Of a stretch of 64,000 bases of DNA, positions 35,166 through 46,684 are shown in pieces (positions within the stretch are counted from its first letter, which is position 1; every line of letters begins with the position of its first letter). The notes below the pieces were generated by a model. The model was given only the letters and a program-made list of their open reading frames with translations. It ran no database searches and was not told the DNA's origin. The position numbers and the translations under genes were made by a program. This stretch comes from Pterois miles (lineage: Eukaryota; Chordata; Actinopteri; Perciformes; Scorpaenidae), in the NCBI GenBank assembly GCA_947000775.1, contig CAMQGK010000334.1:1490001-1554000 (forward strand), read 5' to 3'.

Positions 35166-36500
35166 AATATCTGGCCAGAAAAAAATTAAGCAGGGATGTG
35201 GAATGGGTGCATGTGTGGGTGTGAAAGCTTTAATTTGAACCGGGGCCAAAAAAAAAAAAACAAAAAAATGAAAACACCTGGACGTGAAACAGCATAACAG
35301 ACTGCAGAGCGCTGACAGATCAAAGGTGTCTAATCACTAACCTGTCTGTGTCTCATTTCCACACCTCTATCCCTCCTCTCCCCATGACCCTGCTCATGAA
35401 TGCCAGCTTGTCGATCTTTCTTCCTCCAACTCTCACACTGATCCATCTATCATTCCCCTTAGCCTTACCCTAATTAATACCCTTTCCCTACCTGCTTCGC
35501 TCTCACTCTCTCTCATCCATCTATCCATCCATCACCCTTGCTAGCCTGCCCAGGTCATTACCCACTGTGATGATGGTATTGTTGCTCTAATTAGTCTAAT
35601 TATAGTTGTCAGTTATAACCTGGCCCTCTGCAGGGACCTTGTGATCCTACTGTGACTCTATCTGACCTTGGCCACTGAGTGTGCGTATGTGAGTGTGATA
35701 CCTCTGAGCCCATGGCTGACCTCAACCCTGCACTACACTCATATTGTGCCTGTCTTCTCTACTACTTTATTTCTGTGTTGTCTGTCAGTTTATTTTGTTT
35801 TCTCTTCTAACTACCTCCGTTCTTTTTAGCGCTGCTGCTTTTCTTCTTTTTTTTTGCTTTTGTTTCATCTACTTTTTCTTTTTTCCCCTGTTAAAAGGTT
35901 TGTTTTTATGGGGGGGGGGGGGGGGTTCCTTATCCAATGAGAGGGTTGCTCTGGAAAGGACAGAGGGTGTTGTATCCTGTACGCCCCTGAGGCAAATCTG
36001 TGATTTGTGATTTAGGGCTAAACAAATAAAATTGACTTGACTTCTTTTTTAATCTAATACGTCCTACTGTACCAGTCACATTGGCCTTAAATCACCCTTT
36101 TCGGGTTAAAATAACGTGCAATCTAATATTACTATTTCACGGCTAGCCCATTCAGCTCTACTTTGTTCTAAGTTGCTGTTGTTTCACATTTTATATGCTC
36201 TCTAACCTAATTGGTTTCATTCTGTTCATTTTAGGGACCATAGTGAATGTAAATTGTGAATGTCCAGTTTATTTTATTTTATTCAATAAAGGACTTTCAG
36301 GAAACACAACACCCCCCTGCCTGTTATAGTGGAGGCCATCGGCTCTACAGTAACAAAAGGAGTTGCATTTTTAGTACACATGTAAACTCTCTCCACATAG
36401 AGTAATTCAATGAATGGTTTATTTTGATCATTAAATTGACGTTCTCATATCTGTTTTGGACACTTGCTAACATATCAGCAAGTGTGTAGCTAACTGTACT
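35166..36500. other. Gene-free stretch with a G-run
   Basis: No supported gene. A run of about 14 G lies at 35911-35925. TCTAATTAGTCTAATTATAG near 35587 holds two TAATTA-type homeodomain core motifs, which alone is weak evidence of regulation. Confidence 0.5.
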
Positions 36501-36508
36501 CATTATGT

Positions 36509-37367
36509 CAGGGGTGGCCAACCCACGGATGCAGCTTTTTGCCCAGTTTCATGCGACTCTTAAGCCTCAGACAGACCGCAACAGACAGTGGAAGTGATCG
36601 TTTAACTGTATATTGACATCATATCAGCAACATAACTACAGTTTCAAAGTCTAGACATCTGCAGAATATGTCACAGACAATGAAGGTGATCTTCTGACTG
36701 TATACTGACATCATCTCAGAAACATTACTACACTATCGCTGTAGAAAATATCACAGACATGACAAAAAGTCAAGACGTATTTTTAAATCAACACTTCATG
36801 CTTTCATTTCAAAATAAAACCCCTCAAACATTTTTTCTGTTGGCGGAAGTCCTTCATTTGTTAACTCAAGGCTTTTATTCTGAAATATGTGCAGGACAGT
36901 GTTGCAGGACTTGCATTGACTTGCAGAGCTCTATGAATGAATATAGTACGGGATTTTAATTGTGGATTATTATTATTATTTATGAATGAGCACACGTCTC
37001 TTGAACTTTCTCTGTCTAAAATAAATATAAATAACATATAGAATGAAATTCTATGGCCATACATGGTAAGAGAAAAACACTATTGTAAATTATTATATTT
37101 TTGTTTGTAGACTTGGTTGAATGTTCATTGTTGAAAATGACTGGCCTGTGGTCTTAGTACTGCAGGAGTCAATTTTTGTCATCATCATGTCGATGTGTGA
37201 CATTTACAGTAAATCTGTGTGTGTGTGTGTGTGTGTATGTGTGTGTGTGAAACAGAGGGAGGAAGTGATGGGGGCAGTTCAAGTGTGCCCATGTATATGA
37301 TGTAGCTCTTTGCAGTGACACAGTAAAAAAATGTGTCTCTTAGTCTCTGGCTGGTTGGCCACCCCTG
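36509..37367 (+). mobile_element. hAT-type non-autonomous element with perfect 15-bp ends
   Basis: The left end CAGGGGTGGCCAACC is matched exactly, inverted, by GGTTGGCCACCCCTG at the right. Flanks are CATTATGT (36501-36508) and CACTATGT (37368-37375), 7 of 8 identical, which fits the 8-bp hAT duplication. The 859-bp interior has no full transposase, an internal near-tandem duplication (units at 36581 and 36673, with a third partial start at 36753) and a (GT)n patch at 37217-37248. Confidence 0.88.
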
Positions 37368-37375
37368 CACTATGT

Positions 37376-40300
37376 AGACAGCTAAGGTCCATGTAACATC
37401 AGAAACAAAACTTAAAATCATAGCGCAGCACGGTAAGAACGAGACAGTGTGTCAATCATGTTAGGACCAATGCATGTGTTTATAGTGAAAAGAGAGCCGA
37501 GAGGAGTTCATGAAAATGAGATGGTGTTATGGTAATTGGGTAAAAACTGGGTCTTTGACATTGAGCTGGGAACATCTCACTCTGCACCTGGTCTGTTCTG
37601 TGACAGAAATGTGCAGCAATTATACAATAATGCTGAAGGAGAATAAATACTTGATTAAACACTCTCCAACCAGTAGAGGTAATTAGGTTAGATTATGGTT
37701 TAAGGCAATCATAGCAAGAATGGCAGTAATTCAGTTTTCTAGTGTTTCAGCCTGTATGACAGCCTTTCAGTCTTACAGCCATGTGATAGATGACAGTAGC
37801 AGGCCAGATATGTGAAGGGCTCAACAATAAGTCATGCTTGCTTGTAAAAGGCCACGTTGCGCTAGTAAATCTACCAACTCACTTGCCCAGTAAACAAGAA
37901 ATAATAGTTTGTCTTCCAGAGCTGCTAATGAGGTAGCTAAGGCGTGACCCATCTCACTTCCTTCTCATCTCTTTTGAGGGTTGCACATGTGCAGTACTGA
38001 TCGGGCCATCGCAAGAATATAAAGACAAAGTTTATGAGCTGAAGGGCAAGGGAGCATTTCAATTCTCCCGGAAGCTTATTTAGGTGGCGTTAGATGATGT
38101 GGACAAAATTCCAGATAAATTTACTTAAATGTAGATTAAAAGTGACACTTTTTTAACTTAACAATTAGCAAGTAGATTTCTAACCCACTTGCACGGCCAG
38201 GCGCTGAACCCTGATGTGTGTTGTATATGCAGCAATGCTACACATGACAGACCTTGGTTAAATCATGCACAGCCAACACAAGGTCACTGCAATGTGACCA
38301 CACACGAGTCTGTAATTCTGGAAATATAAAATGGGCATCTATTTGAACAAAAATAACAAGTACACTTAGATATGCCTCCCTTGACCCAGTAGTTTGCTCT
38401 GTTCTTTGTGAGTGCGCTCTTGAAATAGAGCCTCTATTATTGTAATATAATATTATTTAAACCTCCCTCTAGTGTATTTTGGCTTTTCTACTATATTTCA
38501 TATTTATTTCAGTCATTTCCTGACTAACTAAATTAGCTACATTGTTTGACAAGTAATTTTTTGATAAATGGCTTAATTTTGATCTCAAAATTACAAAAAG
38601 TAGGTTGTTGCAAAAATGACATTATGATGTATGACAATATCCATCATCATCCAAGCTTGAGCAGGTGCACTCACGCTCATTTGAGTCTCAGCAGCAGGTC
38701 AGTTTGTCTTCTAGTTAGTTAGCTAGTTAGGTGTGGTTAGATAGCCCGACTCGTTGCATTGTCTAACGGAGGGTTTTCATTGTATTTTTAGTTTTCCTCC
38801 ACCCAGTTTAGTGTATTTATTCCCACAATGGCATATGTGTGTGTGGTGAACAGGTGCAATCAACGCTTCTTCAATCAAATTAATCCAAGCTGGTTTAATC
38901 TAAGATGGGTTGAAATACGATGCAATCTGGTTGCCATGGTACTGAGTTACTGTACGTCTGACTATTAATCACACCCCCATTCTCTGAGAAACAACAAAAA
39001 AAAGGAAGTAAAGCTGGCTGCAGAGGGGCTTTAACACTGTCAATCAACACATTCTACGTTGTTATACAGACGTCCTGTTTGCTGCCTGAAACCCGAAACT
39101 CTAATTTCTGCACAGGCAATTTTAAACTGCTCTTCCATGACGGTCTATTTTTTTCCACATACTTTAAAAGTGGCTATTAGCTGGCAGTTGTTTCACAAAT
39201 CCTTCATGCTACATGTCATAACTATGATTAATGAAATGCTTTAATACTTCACACTGTCTCAGAGCTGTGTGTGTGTGAGTGTGTGTGTGTGTGTCTGTGT
39301 TTGTGAGGGAAATTCATGTCTGTATTAGCCTTTTTATGATGATATATTTGATGCATTTATGTGATTTGTACATGTAACTCTATGGCTGAGAGCTGGGCCC
39401 ATTTCTGCACTGCATCAATCTTCATGAAAAGATTCCCGTCTAAATGTCTGGCATCTCGTCCTCGTTTTGTCTTGCATTTCTGTTCTCTTTCATTTTGCCT
39501 TTTATTTTCTCTTACTTGGCCTGCAACCACCCATCATCTCTCTGTGTCTGGCCCTCCTTCATTCTTCCTCTCTGCATGCGCTCCTCTTTAGACCCCCCTC
39601 CAACCCTCTCTCTCCCAGGCATCGTTCTGCTCTCATGAAACAGATGTCTTCATTAATAAAGACATGCTTTACCACAGTAATGAAGGAATGAGCAAGCATG
39701 TGCAAAAGAGAGGGGAAGAGGATGAAGGATAATATTTAGCATGTATGTGTGTTATGCTAAAGACCGGAACACATTGCATTGCATCACTAACCCACTCCCC
39801 TTTCTCTCCCTGTAAGCAAACACACCAACATGCAGACACAGTGGCTGGCTATCTACAAATAAGTCACCTCATTACCTTTGTATGGAGTGTCTGGCTGTAA
39901 TTGAATGTTAGTAAAGCACTTCCAAGCCCCTGTGAGCAAAACAAAACAAACTAGGTAATTATTAGTCTAAAATTGGAATATTGAGCTATATTGTACAATG
40001 TGCCTCAGCTAAATAAAAATGTCCAGGACTGGAATGAATAACCAAACAGACTGCACACATGAGGCTGAAGCACAGCGTGAATCCCTCATGCCCATGCAGG
40101 AAAGCGTACTGTAGCTAAAGCTAAAGCTTGCTTAATTTCAAGGAGAGTTTAAGTAGCTTCCTGTTGTGTTCTAAAGATAATCTCATGTCTTTTCCCTTTG
40201 AGATCACACACGCCGAGACAAACCAGCTGTTCTCCCACTCCTGCACACAACCACAAAAACTCGTCTCAAATATGGGCAGCAACACACATCTTCCCTCTGG

Positions 40301-42967
40301 CAAATACACATGCACACCTTTCAATAACTGCCCATGAAATGATCTGCTTGAAGCTCCATGCGCTGTCTACTAATCGAGATGGATCAATCAATCAATTTTT
40401 AATTTCTAAAAACACTCACAGTAACTGATGTGTCTTCATATAGCCAGAGCAAATCAATCAACCCGCGAACTGAGGAGAAGAGCGGGTGGAGATGGGAGTC
40501 AGGGGAAACTGAGGGCTTCGAGGCCCACCACACTCTCAACTTAATATTGTGTGCCCTCAGTTTTTATCTCCCTCTGATCCACTCTAATTCTAAAGGAGAA
40601 AATCGAATGGCCCCGCTTTAATTTCAAAGTGCGACTTAACTGGCTTTATTGTTGTCTGAAAGCTGCCTACCAAAGTCTGTGTGTTTGGTGCTATGCATTG
40701 TTCTGCTGTTTTCTCTGTATTTGTCACATTCAGTCAGCAACACATCTTTTATCTAATCATCAGCTGTGCAAAAACATGTCACATCACTCACAAAAGGCTG
40801 ATAAAGTGTTAACTTCCATCCCGCTAAATGCACTGGAGACAAACAGAATGACATGGCCTTGCTCTCAGTGGTGAAATATTTCCATCAGAGGCAGATTCAC
40901 TCAGCTCCGAACCGATTACGCTAACAATCCTCTTTGCTTTCTTCATTTGATCATCTGCCCAGCATTGGGCATAGTGTCTTGACTTGCCAATTTAAAAACA
41001 ATATCAGACTCACTCTGACAATTTCCTCCAATATAGTCTAATGTACAGAGAGGACGCTGTAATCTGCCCAAGCTCACTGTCAAACAGTCTCATTCAGCTG
41101 ATGGAGATATCATAAAAAATGGCTCCAAAAAACCATTTAGTGAGCTGACATTGTTGCTTTATATAAAACTCACACAATGAGTTATGACAGTGACCAAACA
41201 CTGTGTCTCCTGCACAAACATCACTAAATATATGGTAGAAAAGCTGAGTTTCAGTGGGAGAGAAAACAAAGATAATATGAAACAATAACACTACAGTATA
41301 TCAACTTCTCGAGGAACAAAACATAATCCTTTTGATTAATGACGTGTTCAGGTACATTGGATACACATATAAATGTGAAATGATGTGAAAAGTGCAGTTC
41401 AACAACAAATTGTGATTTAGATACAGTGACAAATTTGACTTGAGATGAGATATGACACCCAATTGTGCCAACAGGGCAATGCAATCACCGCAATGCAAAT
41501 CACCCACCATCACTCAAACCGGCCAACCTGTGGCTTCACTCAGTGTGAATTACCTGCAGACAGGTATTTAGGACATGCAAATCACTGCTGAGTCAATCTG
41601 ATTCATTTCTGTGAATCAAAACAAAATCATGTACGACGGATAACAAATAATAAATGCTGATTAGGAATGAAGAACAAGTGATGAATGCTGATTATTTTTG
41701 AATGCATTAAACTTGACATAATCGGATTATCAAAAATATAATTTCCACATTGAATTATGGGAGACAGCGGATGAAGCTGGTGTCTGGCTTCATAAATCTA
41801 TCTGTAAATCTTTTTAAGCTACAAAAAGACATTTTTCAACTGACATTTATTGGCACAGAGCCTGTTAAAGACAAGTTTGACTAGAAATCAGCATCTGAAA
41901 TACATCACATCTTTTATTCGGTTACAGTTAGAATCTACCCACTTAAATCATTGCTCAAGTGAATGAATATAAAAAAAGGACTCTATTGTCTTAAGTGGCT
42001 GTCTTGCTATAATCCATCACTGTCTTTTCTCTTTTTCTCCTCTTTTCCTGTATTCTCACACATGCTGTTAGACTATACAGATGGAATTTGATTTCCGTCT
42101 TTGAGAGGAGAAGAGAGGAAAGACTTGGCAGGGATGAGAGGGTCACTTGAGAGCACTGAGACCTACACAGAATTAGATTGCTTTGGAATACACCCATGAG
42201 GTCACATTTACCATAACGAAGGTAAATCAAATGTTCAGCTGTCTTGATTGGAGAGAGAAACAGGCTAAGCAATGAATGGTTAGATAAATGATGGATAGAC
42301 GGCAGATGGCACATACAAACCTGGGCCAGTTGTGAGCTTATCCCTGCCTAGAGGGCGAATAGACCATTACATAGTCTATGGCCTGCCAGACTAGATCAAT
42401 CAATTACAAAAAAGTAATGGAAAGCTTAAAAAAAGAGAGATCATTCTTATGTATTTCATACCTAGTTTCTATGATGATGCTCTCCATGACAGATCTGATA
42501 TAAAACATGGAATAGATATAGCTGGTTTGCAAAACAAAAAAAACAATGGGAGAAAGCAATCTTCAGACCCAGGTTTGTAGTTTGACCCAACACAGACACC
42601 CATACCTGTTTCATTCCTCCGTCATACCATGCTGGTTACTGCTTCCCGACAAATGGAGGTAGACGTATGGATGGAAAAACATAGAGAAGACACAAGAGAG
42701 ATGGCGTAATGAGATGAATAAGGTCGAACATGAGGTATATATGGAGTACACACAGATGACTACAAGCACATGGATGAAGATGGACAGGGAGGCACATGAA
42801 GGAGCACTGGAGATGTGGACAGGAAACAATACGGGCAAATGTGGTCCCAAACATTGAACACCAAAGTCTATAACTCAACGAGTGACGAGTCAAGTGAGTT
42901 TACCAAAAGCCCTTTGAAAGAGTAAAATGTCACAGCAAAAAATTTTGAAGAATGCATTTTAGTTTCA
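37376..42967. other. Long gene-free stretch
   Basis: No supported gene over about 5.6 kb. It contains a (GT)n tract near 39268-39300 and a pyrimidine-rich patch near 39470-39620 that gives Ser/Leu/Phe frames. A possible THAP-like start at 38828 is discussed in the findings. Frames on both strands lack family motifs. Confidence 0.5.
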
Positions 42968-42968
42968 A

Positions 42969-43535
42969 CTAGGGATGTTAATTATTAACCGTTCATCCGT
43001 TAACCGAAAGTACGAATTTTGAACGATTAACCGGTTAAACGGTTAAAAGTAATATTAATAATTAATTAAAAAGCTGAGGAAAACTCAGAGGAGAGGCTTG
43101 TCACCTAAAGGATTAAAGCTGGTCCACCGTAACAGCACACCTTTAGAGAGTATGAGCTGGCACTGCAAGATATATATTTATTCCTGAACAAATAAACTGT
43201 ACACACACTGCTACAGCAACGCTCACAGCTATAACGCCAGCGACAACCCCACACTCACTGCCGCCACACACAAACACACACTGTCTGACAGACACTTGCT
43301 ATAGTTACGCCGGGCAGACACACAGCTAACAACCTGTTAAACTAAACTAAATAATGTGGTGGAGAGTTTTACTGGGAAAGTGGCTGCAGGTCCGTGACAC
43401 TACATGCAGCACCATGGCTCCCGGACGGAACAACTGGGGACCGTTGTCTGTTGGGCTCATATTCTTAAGCTGGCGCACCTCTGCATGACACACACTAATC
43501 TTGTCAGTTGACATTTAATAATCAGTTAATAAATG
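42969..43535 (+). mobile_element. hAT-like repeat, left end and body only
   Basis: It begins CTAGGGATGTTAATTATTAA and continues with CCGTTAACCG and GATTAACCGGTTAAACGGTT, the sort of terminus seen in abundant teleost hAT-derived repeats. The body runs to about 43535, where it changes abruptly to an unrelated repeat. The expected inverted right end is missing. Confidence 0.45.
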
Positions 43536-43544
43536 GGTTCCTTG

Positions 43545-43945
43545 ACCTCTGACCTCAAAATATGTGAATGAAAATGGGTTCTATGGGGACCTATGCAGTA
43601 CATACGTGTTATTTTCACCTCTTCTAAAATGGGATATTTGAAAATTTCCACATACTGGGGCCCCTAAACAAGTTGAAATTGCATAAATTGGGTATCACTG
43701 TAAAGCTGAAACTCTTGTGGATCCACTGAGTCCAATTGTGTTCATGTGTAAAGACACTAGCCCCTGTAGTAGGTTTTATACATATAGTGGTGTTCTTTAT
43801 TCTGACAGTTTTCCTAAAATTACATCTGAAAAAAATCTGAATATATCGCCTTGCTTATAGTATCGCAATATATTGAATTGTTACCCCTGTATCATGATAC
43901 ATATTGTATCACCAGATTCAGAGAGTACCAACACCACAAAGAGAT
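43545..43945 (+). repeat. Fragment of a mosaic hAT-related repeat
   Basis: CTTGACCTCTGACCTCAAAA, GAATGAAAATGGGTTCTATG, TAAAATGGGATATTTGAAAA and GCATAAATTGGGTATCACTG match, in reverse, the interior of the element at 8705-9318. The opening segment also matches family B (20895-21572). No ends were defined. Confidence 0.55.
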
Positions 43946-44365
43946 TACATTGTACGTGACAGTAAGAGAGCCCTTAGAGATCTGTGTGAATAGCTGTTTG
44001 TGCTTGCTTGTGTGTATGCTGTAAGTGCATGTGCCATATATACAAGCTCAAAAATGACCTGTGTTATATGTGCAAAAGCAGTATGTTAAGGAGAGAGCTT
44101 AAACCGGATCGAATATACAGCAAAAAGTCCTTTCAGTCTCCCACAGTTAGAGCAAATATGTGTATCCTTACCCTCAAGCCTACCATACACAAACACACAT
44201 CCACTCACAAAATGCATGCATACATACAGTATACTGCAAACACACATAAAAAATGCATCAGTCGTAATTTGCAAAAGAGATAGGACAAGGAAATGGTGTC
44301 AGTAGAAGTAATGGTGATCTGAGAGAGGGAAGAGGGGAAGAGGAGAGAGAGAAACCAAGACAGAG

Positions 44366-44367
<2 letters not shown>

Positions 44368-44422
<55 letters not shown>
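44368..44422 (+). repeat. (GA)n microsatellite
   Basis: About 55 bp of pure AG repeat within a wider purine-rich stretch (44310-44520). Mirror-symmetric polypurine tracts of this kind can form triplex DNA. Ser/Leu frames on the minus strand are spurious. Confidence 0.95.
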
Positions 44423-44424
<2 letters not shown>

Positions 44425-45585
44425 ATGAAAGGCAGCAGCACTTGGAGAGGACGCCAAGACAGTAGGAGGTCTGGAAAAGGGACAAAGAATGGTGGCAGAT
44501 GAGAGGAGGATCAAAGACCAGGACGACAGGATAAAGAGCAGAGATGCCAGTTCAATTTCGGATTTCTGAAAATGGCCTCATACTCTATCTCTACTTAAGA
44601 CACACACTCAGTACTTTAATAGAAATAATGTTATGTTACTGGTGCAAAAATCACTGTAGCCAGCGCAAAAATAAAATGATAACAAAATGTATTGCCATTT
44701 ATGATGTTCAGAAGAGGTGCAGAATATGTAAACTCACAGGTAACCACTTCAGCGACCAACACTGTGAATTTAAACATGTTACAATCTGTGAATTTAAACA
44801 TGTTACAATCTGCAGTCTTTTCAGAGTGAAGTTCAACTTCACAAGCAGTAAATGTTCGATGCACACACGCAGGTTTCCGTTGGGCAAGATTATACCTCCT
44901 ATGACATTTGAAATTTGCGAGTAATTCTCATCTATGGGACATCCCGTCTCTTATTTGTCTTTCTCTCTCACTCTCTCTTTTTTGAACTGTGCTTCCTGTC
45001 AGGCTTACACACCAATTGCAAATGAAATTACCATCTTTTTTTTCTTAGTTAGGGAAATCAATAGGAGTGATACATTTAAATGATTTCCACTGTTGCACCT
45101 TGCTCTTACTAAAAATTTGATTTTCGTTTCATTCATTAATCTAGGATCAACCCCTTTGTGAATGCACCCCTGATACTGCTGCTTCTAACTATAGTAGTGT
45201 CAAGCTTATGCGCGCAAAGAAAATAATCTTTCCGAATAGAAAGAATACTCATTACAAATGGGGCCATTTAATTGTTGCCCTGACTTTTTTTGATACATTT
45301 AGAGCTGCAGAATACCCAATGAGGATGGGAGCCATTATGAATTAATCATTCAAGGTGAATGCTAGGAAGGTTGCACAGAGGGCGGCACAGTAAAGAGAAA
45401 ATACGGCACACAATTAAGGTGCGACTTAGGGAATATTATATGACTTGCTACGACAAAATGAAACAAAACACAGAGTGAAAATGAGTGAAGGAAGGCGACA
45501 GACTGATGTCTCTCGACGCCCCAGTTAAAATGTTAATCTGGTCTCGACCTTTTGGAACATATCTAAAGGGGCTGAAAGCCTGCGG

Positions 45586-45645
45586 GCGCACGCACACATG
45601 CACACATGCATGTATGCGCGCATGCACGCATGCACGCATGCACGC
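45586..45645 (+). repeat. 60-bp strictly alternating purine/pyrimidine tract
   Basis: Every base from 45586 to 45645 alternates purine and pyrimidine, with mixed GC, CA and TA steps built from GCATGCAC-like units. It is more GC-rich than the CA microsatellites, which favours left-handed Z-DNA. Flanking frames are Arg/His/Cys-rich artefacts. Confidence 0.85.
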
Positions 45646-46011
45646 TGCAGTCAAACTCCAGGCCCTTAATTATGTTAACCTGTGACTCACATCAATAAAT
45701 AAATAAATAAATATGTGGTTGCAGACATGGTGTTTAGTTCTGAAAGCTGGGGAGCTGGGAGGAGTAGGAGGGAGACAAGAAAATGATGGAGAGGAGAGAA
45801 AGGACAGAAGGGAAAGAAACAGGTGGTGGATAAAAAAAAAAAAACAAAAAGGGACAGAGGAGAAGATTTTGAGGAGAGGAGAGGGAGACGAGGCGGAAAG
45901 AACCTCTCATTCATTACTGATAAGACAAGTTGTAAGTCAGCAACGTGACACAGGAATGCATGCCTGCTGCAGCGCATTGTGCATTATAAAACTCAAGATG
46001 TCACACATGAT

Positions 46012-46684
46012 AATAACGATTAATTAATTCATATTGAGATCACAATTATTTTTCACAATTATTCATTGATTTTAGAGGGAAAATGTTTATTGCACTTTTG
46101 GATTTAAAAAACAGAGCGCTGCTTTCTCTTCTTCCTCTCTATCACTGCTAATATACATCTTTGCATCAAAATAAGACTGAAAATTAGGTTCTTCTTTACC
46201 TAAATTCAGTGCATGTCTGTTATAGAGCATAATATTCTTCTACTCTGGACTGTAGCTGCAACATTCAAGAAAGTTTTTCACAGGATGCCGATGTAGGGTG
46301 CGCATACAGCGACACGACAGCTTCTCGGAAGTGAAGCCAAAACAGTCAGTCGCCCCCTGCTGGCTGGCTCTTATACTACTATGGCTACTGTTACTAGCAC
46401 TGTTATAGCTCACTTGGTAGAGCAGGCTGAGTCGCAGCAGCCGCGGGTTCGAATCCAGCCTGGAGCCCTTTGCTGCATGTCATCCCTGTCTCCCCCTTTC
46501 AAAACCCTCTCTAAAAAATAATATATATTACAAAAAAGGATGAACTTGATTTGATGTGCAGTTGAGTTTTCAATGACTGGAACACAAATTTGAAATGTCA
46601 ATATCGCTGTCAATCATGTTCATTTAATTGGAGGAAGCCAAAATGCTTATCACAATTAGTATTCGATTAATTGTGCAGCCCTAC
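46012..46684 (+). mobile_element. hAT-like repeat carrying an inserted SINE
   Basis: The right end TTAATTGTGCAGCCCTACT is a typical inverted terminus of an abundant teleost hAT-derived repeat. Interior text (CACAATTATTTTTCACAATT, GTTTATTGCACTTTTGG, CAATATCGCTGTCAATCATG) fits one element. The left inverted end is absent. A SINE is inserted near 46399. Confidence 0.5.
46399..46531 (+). mobile_element. tRNA-derived SINE, second family, copy 2
   Basis: TAGCTCACTTGGTAGAGC at 46405 is a very tRNA-like A-box region, and GGTTCGAATCC at 46446-46456 is a perfect B box. It continues CTGGAGCCCTTTGCTGCATG and ends in a short A/T-rich tail after CCCTCTCTAAAAAATAA. It matches the minus-strand copy at 31966-32159. 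It is not a tRNA gene, since no acceptor stem closes after the B box. Confidence 0.85.

Larger units (their letters stand above)
43946..46011. other. Gene-free stretch
   Basis: No gene supported. It contains the (GA)n tract and the alternating purine/pyrimidine tract annotated separately. The 126-codon plus frame at 44544-44924 has a 21-bp direct duplication (near 44765 and 44789) but no motif. Confidence 0.5.

Noticed and set aside
46405..46456. Possible tRNA gene (good A and B boxes)
   Set aside because: No closing acceptor stem or proper arm spacing. The following sequence is the SINE body shared with 31966-32159.
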